Shown here piece by piece: positions 1-6,439 of a DNA stretch of 6,439 nt; the first letter of the stretch is position 1; every line of letters starts with the position of its first letter. The translations under genes and the position numbers were made by a program. Source of the stretch: an uncultured Bacteroidales bacterium (GTDB taxonomy: Bacteria; Bacteroidota; Bacteroidia; Bacteroidales; Paludibacteraceae); assembly GCA_946405045.1 (NCBI GenBank), contig CAMJFV010000116.1, positions 1-6,439 on the forward strand, in the 5' to 3' direction. The notes under the pieces were generated by a model. It searched no databases. It was not told the origin of the DNA and saw only the letters and a program-made list of their open reading frames with translations.

Positions 1-954
1 TATGCTCGTATAGATGGAAACAGCTCTGTAGCTTTGGATGCGGCCGCAGCGTCTGCTTTAACTCATATCGCTGGACGTGACACTGTGAACTATACATATA
101 AGATCAGTGATGCTGATAATGTGTGTGTGGCTTCTGATACAGTCGCTGTCACAATCAATTTCAAACCTACTACTCCGGAAATCGTGGATTCTCAGGACAC
201 TGCTTTCTTGTGTTCAGACAATGCGGATCTTAAACTTTCCGCCGTCGACACAAATAAGGATAAGACAAACACAGCTGTCTTCTGGGGTGAATATAAGAAT
301 GGAGTGCAGGGCAATGATTATTCTGTTGTCGCATCTGCGTCTCATGTGGCTTATACGGCATTCTCGAAGAATCTAAAGAGCGGATGTGTGAGTGAGTACG
401 ACACCACATTCGCCGTGGTCGCAACTCCTGTCAAGGTGGATGTTATAGAGGATTCTGTTTCAAAGAAATGTGCGGGCGAGAAGATAAATGTATATGATGT
501 GCTTGTCAACTCGTTCCATTTCGACGCTTCTATCTCTCGCTCGTTTATCAAATATGAGGCGACGCAGAATGGTGTGCCAGCTTCGAAGTCTGAATTGTCG
601 TCTGTTAGCAGAACTGTGCAGGATACGATAAAGTTTGATATGACAGCGACAGACACGTTGACCGGTTGTTCGGCTTCAAATTCAGTGACTGTCATTTTCC
701 ACAATCGTCCACAGAATAAGATTGTCGCACCTTCGATCGCATGTGTCGGCAATCCGTTTGAAGCAACGACAGTGGGAGAAGATAGAAAGGCTGCATATTC
801 TTGGCAGACCAAGGATGGTGTCGAACTTTCGTCTATTGGCTCAGTCAAGATCAATTCTTTGGCTCACGACACAACTTTGCTGTTGGTCACTAAAATAGAT
901 GGAACAGGTTGTCTCGACACTCTTGAGCATAAAGTCAAATTGTATGTCACTCCT
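1..954 (+). repeat. Decayed upstream super-repeat copy: partial B module, then C-, D- and E-like modules
   Basis: This part of the adhesin holds the end of one module (to about base 174) and three complete ones (about 175-429, 430-711, 712-954). The order matches B-C-D-E of the clear super-repeat downstream. The B/C junction here, FKPTTPEIVDSQDTAFLC, parallels NKPTIPVLDTDSSFNLC at 1468-1518. The module at 430-711 lacks the central Trp, as D modules do, and the one at 712-954 has it (YSWQT), as E modules do. Similarity is weak apart from cysteines, junction prolines and the Trp pattern, so homology in register is an inference. Confidence 0.55.
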
Positions 955-3900
955 GATAGATTGGAGGCTCAGGATCCGTTCCGATTCTGTCAGACTGATG
1001 CTGATGTTAAGGTGGAGATCGAACGTGACGCTGCTGATGTCGCCGCTTACAAGCTGGAGTGGACATCTGATGTCGACAGCATAGTGGTCGATAAATTTGT
1101 CGCTTCTGCCAAGAAAGACACCGCTTATAAGTTGACGGTGAAGCAGCTGAATATTACTGCTGACACAGTTTGTAAGTCGGATCCAATAGTTGTCGACGTG
1201 GAGATTACCAAACAGATTTCAATTGCTCTTGCTGACACTGCGATCTGTATGCCTCTCGACTTTGATTTGGCAAAGTATGCTCAGACAAAGAAGATTGTTT
1301 CGGATGAAGGATTCCTGCCTGAGTTGACATCTGTAAGAATGTACGACGGTGGTGTGACAAAATCTGTTGGCGATTCAACTTCTATCACAACTCCTGGACT
1401 TTATGAAATCGGATACACAGATAAATATGGATGTCCGGTCTTGACAAATGTGAAATTGGCATTCATCAACAAACCAACAATTCCAGTGCTCGACACTGAC
1501 AGCTCATTCAACCTATGTCTGAACAACGACACTGTTGTGACTCCTGTGGTTGTGTCGGGAGATTATGAGTTTGTATGGAGAAATGTGGGTGCAGACAAAT
1601 CTTTCACTGCTGAATCGTTGAAAATAGATGCTTCCAAACCGGTGGATGATGTTGTATATAAGGTTGTGAGACGAGACACAATATATGGTTGTGAGAGTGA
1701 TCCGCAGTCGTTGACATATAGTGTGAAAGCTCCTTTCGCATTTGATTCTGTTCCAAATGTTGATATCTGTGAATATGAGACTGTAAACTTGGATTCGTTG
1801 GCTAAGAAGCATCTTCGTCCGCTTGACAATCTGGTGATTGATATCCACCGTGACGGATATAGTAGCAATATATCATCTGTCGATGTTGAGGCTGTCGCTC
1901 TTGATGGCGTTTATGTGATGGATATCGTGGATACAGTTTCTACTTGTGTGGCAAGCAGAAATATGACTGTCAACACACATAAGAAGCCTGCGATTACGGT
2001 GTCTGGCAACAAACCTATTTGTGAGGGCAACGATTTGTTGCTGACTGCTGATGGAGCCGACTATTTCTATTGGAATTCGGTGGCAACTCCGTCGGCTACA
2101 TACAAGGTGGTAAGCTCGGATGACAAAGATATCACTGTATCATTGCTCGCTCGTTCGGTGGTGGCTGAGAACAACAAGACTTGTGAGATGGATTCTTCTT
2201 TTGTGGTGAAGGTCCACACGACTCCAGCCGCACTTGCTGCTCAGGATCCATTCCGTTTCTGCCAGACTGACGACGATGTGAATATTGAATTGGTGCGTGA
2301 TGCTGCCGACGCTGCAGCATATAAACTTGAGTGGACATCTGCAGCGGACAGTGTGGTGGCTGACAAATTCGTCGCATCTGCAAGAAAAGACACTGCTTAC
2401 GAGTTGACAGTTCGTCAGCTGAATATCAACGCTGATACAGTTTGTAAGTCTGATCCTATTAAGGTTAGCGTGGAAGTTACCAAACTGATTGAGATTGCTC
2501 TTGCTGACACCGCAATCTGTATCCCGCTTGAATTTGATCTCGCTCAGTACGCTCAGACAAAGAAGAAAGTTTCCGACGAAGGATTCTTGCCTCAGCTTAC
2601 ATCTGTAAAACTATACGAGGGTGGAGTAGAGAAGGATGTTGCAGATTCAACTAAGGTGACTGTCGCAGGAAACTATAAGTTGCTTTACACAGACAGGTTC
2701 AACTGTCCGATCGCAGCGTCGACGAATTTGAAATTCATCAAAAAGCCTGATACTCCGGTGCTTGACGTTGATCCATCTTTCAACCTATGTGTCGGAGTCG
2801 AGACTACCGTGCATGCGGATGTCGTGGCTGGCGATTACAAGACATCATGGACTATGGTTGGAAATGGAAAAGAGTCGTTTGGTGATACACTTGCTTTGGA
2901 TGTGGCAAAACCAATCACAGACGGATATGACGTTGTAAGAATCGACACTGTTTATGGATGTATGAGTGAAAAGACTCATTTCGATTATAATGTGATTGAG
3001 CCATTCAGAATTGCTGAAAACAGAAATCTTGATATCTGTGAGTATGAGACTATCGACCTTGACTCAGTGTCGAGAGCGATGTATCCAGATCCGGATTTGA
3101 AACTTGAGATCGTCCCTACAATGACTCTTGACGCTACAATGCCATTCGACGCATCGAAAGCTTCCGCTGAGGGTGTCTACCTTTTGAATGCTGAGCATAT
3201 CGTCTCTTCTTGTAAGACTCAGTCGGAAATCAGAGTCAATAATTATAAGAAACCTGTGATCACGGTTGCAGGAAACAAACCGATCTGTGAGGGAGACACA
3301 TTGTTGCTTAAGGTGAGCGGTGGTGATTTCTACTATTGGAATAATTCAACTGTAAGTGTGGATTCAGCGTTTGTCCCTGGCGTGGAAGACGGTGAGACAA
3401 CCGTCAGCCTGAGTGTTAGCAAACTTGTGGGTGATGCCGGCAAGACATGTAAGGCGGACAGCGTAGTGACTGTGGTTGTGGAGAAAGTTCCTGATCTTGT
3501 GGCATCAAAACTTGATACCGCATATTGTCAGGAGGGCAAGACAAGCGCTCTATATCTTGAACCAACTGATGCTTCTGCGAAAGTCGTTTGGTATTCTCCA
3601 GAAGACAATTATCAGACAGCACGTCCGAATGCATCTTTCGCACCGTCTGCAGCTGATGCAGGAGAGTTTACTTTCAAATTCAAGCAGGTGCTTGGAAACT
3701 GTAGCACTAAGCTTCAGGATTATGTTGTCACAATTGAGGATAAAATCACAGACATTCCTGTTGTGAACGATACTTCTTATTGTGTCGGTGAAACTCCGGT
3801 AGAGTTGATCGCTAAGTGGAAGGATTTCGCATGCGATATCAAGTGGACGGATAAAAACCAGAATGATGTTGATCTGCTTCCGTCGACAGCAGTTGCCGGA

Positions 3901-5478
3901 CAGACTCAATATTGTGCACGTCTTACTCGTGGAGCTTGTGTGGGTCAGCCTGTATGTATGACTGTATATGTGAAAGACAGATTCAATACTATAGCTGATA
4001 TTCGTGATACATTCAGATTCTGTGCAGGAACAGGTGTTCATCGTCTAGAACCGAACACTACTATTCCTGGTGTACGTTTGAACTGGTATAGCATACGTGA
4101 TGTGAAACGTGCGGACTTCGCGGAGTTTGATGCGGATGGCAATCAGAACAGCGACACATATTATGTCACTCAGTCGGAGATCGACGGATGTGAGAGCGAC
4201 AGCGTGAAAGTTGAGGTGGTGAAGGTGCCAGCTGTTTTGGAGCGAGACTTTATGGTCGACACTTGTAAGGGAGTTAAACTTACTGCTGCTGATGTGATGG
4301 CAGAAAATAAGGTCGATTATGAGTTGACGTCGTTGGCGAAGGTGGCTGCTGGTGGTCTGGACAGCATCATCCCACTTGGTGGAAATATCGGTTTCAATGG
4401 AACTTATAATCTGACAGTCCAGAGCGAGTATGGATGTGTCGGAGTCGAGAAGATTCACGTCAACATGATCGAGCCTGAGCATTTGACTTGGCCTACAGAC
4501 GGATTCACATCTTGTCCGGGTGACACTGTTGAGATCAGTGCTGGTTCATCCAACTCATGGTTTAAGGTATTGGATAGCGACAGCACAGAATTGGCTTATC
4601 TATATGGTGTGAATGAATCATATTCATTTGTCGCCGACGAATACAAGCAGTTTGACATCATTGCGATGGTCAAGGGTCATGAGTCGTGCACGGCTAAGAA
4701 AACATTGAGCTATTATGTCCACACTCCGGAGAAACCAGTTGTGTTTGGTAAACCTGGAGTCTGCAAGGGTGATGAGTTGAAATTGAGCGTCGGAAATATC
4801 GAGAAAGATTTCAGCTGGGATTACGACGGTGAGATTTTGAGCACAACTGATGAATTCAAATATGTTCCGGAGAAGAGCGGATATCTCCGTGTCAGCGGAA
4901 AAGACAAGAATGGATGTGTGGTGAGCGACACGATAGCCATCAAGGTTGTCGACATATTGACTCCGAAGATTGTGTTGCATCCAAGAATCTCGTCGACTCA
5001 ATATCATATCAACAGAGATACTACGGAGGTGGATTTCGAGGCAAGACTCAATACCGCCGACGACGGAATGTTCACATATTCATGGAATTTTGGCGACGGT
5101 TCTGCTCCTGGAATGTCGCAGATGGAAAACCATGTCTATTCAGACACAGTGGTTAAGTTGTCACGTCTTGTCAATGTCGGATTGACTGTGACTCATGAGT
5201 TTGGTTGTGTCGGAACAGCATACTCGACACTTTACATTGATCCATCGATCTATGTTCCAAACACATTCGTCGTGGATACCGATTATGAGTTTATGAAGGA
5301 TTACGATCTTGAAATCTTCGACCGTGTCGGCAATCTTATCCATAAAGGAAACGGATGGGATGGAACTTACGACAAGAATGGAGATGTTGTTTTCCACGAC
5401 ACTTATTTCTATTCGTTGACTTATTATGTTGGAGGAGAAGAGCAGCATAAGACTGGATATATAACAGTGGTAAGATGA
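1..5478 (+). CDS. Giant multi-Ig-like T9SS surface adhesin, 5'-truncated by the window edge
   Basis: This is the C-terminal 1825 residues of a very large secreted protein, probably a cell-surface adhesin exported by the type IX secretion system. The frame is open from base 1, so the real start and signal peptide lie upstream; the TTG at 34 is an internal Leu codon. In visible-residue numbering, residues 59-1653 are about 19 Ig-like modules of 77-94 residues. Each has one Cys near its start (FRFC, AIC, NLC, DIC, PICEG) and one near its end (YGC, TVC, KTC), usually with a Trp between. Residues 319-742 and 743-1164 are tandem copies of a five-module unit. A PKD domain with YSWNFGDG (residues 1693-1700) and a type B sorting domain with GWDGTY (1785-1790) follow. 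The modules resemble CHU_C-associated Ig-like domains (family knowledge). The adhesive role is inferred from architecture and no ligand can be named. The stop codon overlaps the downstream PorP/SprF-like gene. Confidence 0.92.
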   Translation, partial: YARIDGNSSVALDAAAASALTHIAGRDTVNYTYKISDADNVCVASDTVAVTINFKPTTPEIVDSQDTAFLCSDNADLKLSAVDTNKDKTNTAVFWGEYKNGVQGNDYSVVASASHVAYTAFSKNLKSGCVSEYDTTFAVVATPVKVDVIEDSVSKKCAGEKINVYDVLVNSFHFDASISRSFIKYEATQNGVPASKSELSSVSRTVQDTIKFDMTATDTLTGCSASNSVTVIFHNRPQNKIVAPSIACVGNPFEATTVGEDRKAAYSWQTKDGVELSSIGSVKINSLAHDTTLLLVTKIDGTGCLDTLEHKVKLYVTPDRLEAQDPFRFCQTDADVKVEIERDAADVAAYKLEWTSDVDSIVVDKFVASAKKDTAYKLTVKQLNITADTVCKSDPIVVDVEITKQISIALADTAICMPLDFDLAKYAQTKKIVSDEGFLPELTSVRMYDGGVTKSVGDSTSITTPGLYEIGYTDKYGCPVLTNVKLAFINKPTIPVLDTDSSFNLCLNNDTVVTPVVVSGDYEFVWRNVGADKSFTAESLKIDASKPVDDVVYKVVRRDTIYGCESDPQSLTYSVKAPFAFDSVPNVDICEYETVNLDSLAKKHLRPLDNLVIDIHRDGYSSNISSVDVEAVALDGVYVMDIVDTVSTCVASRNMTVNTHKKPAITVSGNKPICEGNDLLLTADGADYFYWNSVATPSATYKVVSSDDKDITVSLLARSVVAENNKTCEMDSSFVVKVHTTPAALAAQDPFRFCQTDDDVNIELVRDAADAAAYKLEWTSAADSVVADKFVASARKDTAYELTVRQLNINADTVCKSDPIKVSVEVTKLIEIALADTAICIPLEFDLAQYAQTKKKVSDEGFLPQLTSVKLYEGGVEKDVADSTKVTVAGNYKLLYTDRFNCPIAASTNLKFIKKPDTPVLDVDPSFNLCVGVETTVHADVVAGDYKTSWTMVGNGKESFGDTLALDVAKPITDGYDVVRIDTVYGCMSEKTHFDYNVIEPFRIAENRNLDICEYETIDLDSVSRAMYPDPDLKLEIVPTMTLDATMPFDASKASAEGVYLLNAEHIVSSCKTQSEIRVNNYKKPVITVAGNKPICEGDTLLLKVSGGDFYYWNNSTVSVDSAFVPGVEDGETTVSLSVSKLVGDAGKTCKADSVVTVVVEKVPDLVASKLDTAYCQEGKTSALYLEPTDASAKVVWYSPEDNYQTARPNASFAPSAADAGEFTFKFKQVLGNCSTKLQDYVVTIEDKITDIPVVNDTSYCVGETPVELIAKWKDFACDIKWTDKNQNDVDLLPSTAVAGQTQYCARLTRGACVGQPVCMTVYVKDRFNTIADIRDTFRFCAGTGVHRLEPNTTIPGVRLNWYSIRDVKRADFAEFDADGNQNSDTYYVTQSEIDGCESDSVKVEVVKVPAVLERDFMVDTCKGVKLTAADVMAENKVDYELTSLAKVAAGGLDSIIPLGGNIGFNGTYNLTVQSEYGCVGVEKIHVNMIEPEHLTWPTDGFTSCPGDTVEISAGSSNSWFKVLDSDSTELAYLYGVNESYSFVADEYKQFDIIAMVKGHESCTAKKTLSYYVHTPEKPVVFGKPGVCKGDELKLSVGNIEKDFSWDYDGEILSTTDEFKYVPEKSGYLRVSGKDKNGCVVSDTIAIKVVDILTPKIVLHPRISSTQYHINRDTTEVDFEARLNTADDGMFTYSWNFGDGSAPGMSQMENHVYSDTVVKLSRLVNVGLTVTHEFGCVGTAYSTLYIDPSIYVPNTFVVDTDYEFMKDYDLEIFDRVGNLIHKGNGWDGTYDKNGDVVFHDTYFYSLTYYVGGEEQHKTGYITVVR
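955..2226 (+). repeat. Five-module Ig-like super-repeat, copy 1 (A-B-C-D-E, 424 residues)
   Basis: The copy divides into modules A 955-1212, B 1213-1476, C 1477-1734, D 1735-1989 and E 1990-2226, of 86, 88, 86, 85 and 79 residues. Most boundaries fall on a short linker ending in Pro (NKP, KAP, KKP, TTP). Landmarks are FRFCQTD, AYKLEWTS and DTVCKSDP in A, LADTAIC and SDEGFLP in B, FNLC and YGCESD in C, DICEYET in D, and GNKPICEG and YFYWN in E. All five modules carry one Cys pair. Every landmark recurs in the same order in the next 422 residues, which defines the repeat. Confidence 0.95.
2227..3492 (+). repeat. Five-module Ig-like super-repeat, copy 2 (A-B-C-D-E, 422 residues)
   Basis: The copy divides into modules A 2227-2484, B 2485-2748, C 2749-3003, D 3004-3255 and E 3256-3492. 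It joins copy 1 without a spacer and is two residues shorter, one each in C and D. By hand alignment, A is about 79% and B about 64% identical to copy 1 at the protein level, while C to E are clearly lower. The DNA differs at many synonymous positions even where the protein is identical, for example the codons for AYKLEWTS around 1044-1067 and 2316-2339. The duplication is therefore old and constrained at the protein level. Confidence 0.95.
3493..4959 (+). other. Six further divergent Ig-like modules of the adhesin
   Basis: Approximate modules are 3493-3747, 3748-3984, 3985-4230, 4231-4476, 4477-4728 and 4729-4959 (77-85 residues each). Five of them have the standard Cys pair (for example DTAYC/GNC, DTFRFC/DGC, DTC/YGC, GVCKG/NGC). 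The module at 3748-3984 has five cysteines. The module at 4231-4476 lacks the central Trp, as modules B and D do. The last, with KPGVCKGDELKLS and FSWDY, is the most E-like. These modules lie between the super-repeats and the PKD domain and probably act as stalk, though that role is an inference. Confidence 0.8.
4960..5244 (+). other. PKD domain of the adhesin
   Basis: The segment carries YSWNFGDG at 5077-5100, a good match to the WxFGDG signature of PKD domains. It is followed by the usual later strands: HVYSDTVV and then VNVGLTVTHEFGC. PKD domains are beta-sandwich modules common in surface and T9SS-exported proteins, often just before the sorting domain as here. Exact boundaries are approximate. 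It has a single Cys (FGC, near 5206) with no obvious partner inside the domain. Confidence 0.88.
5245..5475 (+). other. T9SS type B sorting domain (gliding motility-associated C-terminal domain, CHU_C-like)
   Basis: The last 77 residues show the ordered landmarks of this family: IYVPNTF (5248-5268), LEIFDRVGNLIHKG, GWDGTYDKNG (from 5353), FHDTYFYSLTYYV, and the terminal KTGYITVVR directly before the stop. In characterised Flavobacteria, this class of domain directs outer-membrane export by the type IX system and works with PorP/SprF-type partners. The stretch between VPNTF and DYDLEIFDR is unusually short and lacks the common FTPNGDGxND-like segment. Recognition is nevertheless secure from the other blocks and the C-terminal position. 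Confidence 0.92.
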
Positions 5479-5480
5479 TG
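5475..5480 (+). promoter_or_regulatory. Stop/start overlap (ATGATG) suggesting translational coupling
   Basis: The adhesin stop TGA (5476-5478) lies within two tandem ATG codons at 5475 and 5478. Starting at the first gives a four-base ATGA overlap; starting at the second gives a one-base overlap. No Shine-Dalgarno-like purine run stands at the usual distance upstream, which is normal for Bacteroidota. With no intergenic space there is no room for a separate promoter or terminator between the stop and the start, so co-transcription and coupled translation are likely (inference). Confidence 0.75.
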
Positions 5481-5543
5481 AAGAAGATAGCGATATATAT
5501 TGTGATGATTATGAATCTTGTGTTGGCGCAAACTGCGTCGGCA
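5475..5543 (+). other. Sec signal peptide of the PorP/SprF-like protein
   Basis: The N terminus MMKK gives the positive n-region. It is followed by a hydrophobic core (IAIYIVMIMNLVLA) and a signal peptidase I type site, TASA before QED, predicting cleavage after residue 23. A Gln right after the cleavage site is common in Bacteroidota secreted proteins. There is no Cys at +1, so it is not a lipoprotein. Confidence 0.85.
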
Positions 5544-6439
5544 CAAGAAGACGTGTTGTTTACCAATCGCCAGTTGAGAATGGCGTATACCAACCCGGCG
5601 TATATTCCAGAGATTCTTGAGGCTACGATCACATTAGGAGGAAGGACACAGTGGCGTAATATAGAAGGCTCTCCAAACACTTTCTTTGCTAGCGCACGTT
5701 ATTTCTTCATTGGAGCTCATTCCCAGGTGGCGCTTACTATGCTTGGCGACAAGATCGGCTACACCAAGACGACGATGCCGAAACTGACGTATGCCTTCAT
5801 GGTGCCGTTTAATGAAGACTGCTATCTGAATCTTGGAGTCGGAGCTGGCTTTGTGTCACGTCGCTACGATTTCGATATGATGAACACGATGGGAGTGAAT
5901 TCGGAGAATGTGGCGATCGACAAGTTGGACAACTACACGTCGCCAGATGCTGAGGCTGGTTTTGAGCTTTTGCTGCAGAATTTTGAGTTAGGAGCATCAG
6001 TCAACCATTTGATTTCGACGGGAGAGGAGAATCAGAGGATGCGTAAGTTATGGTCTGGTTATTTCAACGTCCTGATGCAGTCGAAAGAGTGGTGGAGATT
6101 AATCCCGTCTTACTCCTACTACAGATATGAAGACAGAAACAAACATCAATTGAGTGTCTGCTTCCAGTATCTGTTTGATTTTGAGTTTCATCCAAAGGAT
6201 CTATTTTACGTCGGCATGGCTTATAGATTCAACTATGAAGGATCCGTGTTGTTCGGAATCAACATGTTCTCATTCCTATCAGTGTTCTATTCCTACGACT
6301 ATTTCTTCGGCTCATTGCGACACGACAACCGAGGCACACACGAGCTCGGCATAGAAATCAAGATACCGCAGAAATTCAAAGGCTGTTTCGCCAACTATGG
6401 CAAGAGCCACAAATACACGAGATATACGAGAATCAAGTA
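5475..6439 (+). CDS. PorP/SprF-family type IX secretion outer-membrane protein (reaches the right edge)
   Basis: The frame encodes 321 residues and is still open at the window edge, where TA remains. Members of this family are usually about 300-340 residues, so this is probably the full protein less its stop codon. It begins with a signal peptide (residues 1-23) and then has NPAYIPE at residues 40-46, corresponding to the conserved NPAxAG block after the signal peptide. Alternating aromatic and polar strands typical of an outer-membrane beta-barrel follow, with GTHELGIEIKI near residues 287-297 matching the family's [GS]HE block in the last strand. Such proteins bind or anchor type B sorting-domain substrates at the outer membrane; SprF, encoded next to SprB in Flavobacterium johnsoniae, is needed to secrete SprB. 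Its position directly after the adhesin supports the same role. It could instead be the core PorP, but core PorP is usually encoded near porKLMN, which is not seen here. Confidence 0.88.
   Translation, partial: MMKKIAIYIVMIMNLVLAQTASAQEDVLFTNRQLRMAYTNPAYIPEILEATITLGGRTQWRNIEGSPNTFFASARYFFIGAHSQVALTMLGDKIGYTKTTMPKLTYAFMVPFNEDCYLNLGVGAGFVSRRYDFDMMNTMGVNSENVAIDKLDNYTSPDAEAGFELLLQNFELGASVNHLISTGEENQRMRKLWSGYFNVLMQSKEWWRLIPSYSYYRYEDRNKHQLSVCFQYLFDFEFHPKDLFYVGMAYRFNYEGSVLFGINMFSFLSVFYSYDYFFGSLRHDNRGTHELGIEIKIPQKFKGCFANYGKSHKYTRYTRIK

Noticed and set aside
34..36. TTG as the start codon of the large gene
   Set aside because: The same frame is open to base 1 and codes for plausible module sequence (YARIDGNSSVAL), there is no signal peptide after 34, and the start falls inside a module. 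The codon is internal Leu.
40..47. GCGGCCGC, a NotI-type site, as a possible cloning junction
   Set aside because: It encodes part of an in-frame Ala run (DAAAAS) in continuous module sequence with no vector-like flanks, so it is most simply natural sequence.
955..3492. Recent tandem duplication, mobile element or assembly artefact as the source of the repeat
   Set aside because: The copies differ at many synonymous and non-synonymous sites, have different lengths (1272 and 1266 bases), and show no terminal inverted repeats or transposase. This is an old in-frame duplication.
3550..4041. Antisense open frame of 163 codons, with others at 351-854, 4045-4482, 4624-5007 and 5161-5448
   Set aside because: They lie entirely opposite strongly supported adhesin coding sequence, give low-complexity Ser/Ile/His-rich products without recognisable domains, and have no start context. 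They are shadows of the sense gene.
5336..5680. Antisense open frame of 114 codons across the gene junction
   Set aside because: It overlaps the sorting domain and the signal peptide region of the next gene, both with clear family landmarks on the + strand. Its own product shows no recognisable domain.
5809..6354. Small open frames at 5809-5997 (-) and 6154-6354 (+) as separate genes
   Set aside because: Both lie within the continuous 321-codon PorP/SprF-like frame, which carries family motifs on both sides of them.

Overview
The window looks like chromosomal DNA from a member of the Bacteroidota, possibly a Bacteroidales; the genus cannot be told from this sequence. The main evidence is a type IX secretion system (T9SS) signature. 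A very large, repetitive, cysteine-paired surface protein ends in a PKD domain and a gliding-motility-type (type B, CHU_C-like) C-terminal sorting domain. It is followed directly by a gene for a PorP/SprF-family outer-membrane protein. Neither gene has an evident Shine-Dalgarno sequence, which is also typical of this phylum.

Layout: both genes are on the + strand and there is no intergenic DNA. Bases 1-5478 are the 3' part (1825 codons) of a giant adhesin-like gene whose reading frame is open at the left edge, so its true start and signal peptide lie upstream. Bases 5475-6439 hold the PorP/SprF-like gene, which starts inside the stop codon of the adhesin gene (ATGA overlap). It runs 321 codons to the right edge, where two bases (TA) of the next codon remain; if that codon is TAA or TAG, the gene is complete.

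The adhesin consists of about 19 complete Ig-like modules of 77-94 residues, each with a conserved cysteine pair. Ten of these form two tandem copies of a five-module super-repeat (A-B-C-D-E; 424 and 422 residues; bases 955-2226 and 2227-3492). The modules to the left follow the same order in decayed form (partial B, then C, D, E), so the repeat probably continues upstream. The six modules to the right are more divergent and lead into the PKD domain and the sorting domain.

Likely working relationship: the adhesin would cross the inner membrane by Sec using an N-terminal signal outside the window, then cross the outer membrane through the T9SS, directed by its type B sorting domain. The adjacent PorP/SprF-like protein is probably its dedicated outer-membrane partner for secretion or attachment, as SprF is for SprB in Flavobacterium johnsoniae. 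The pairing is well supported by gene order and domain type. The ligand of the adhesin, and whether the organism glides, cannot be read from the window. No RNA genes, CRISPR arrays, insertion sequences, terminators or promoters were found.
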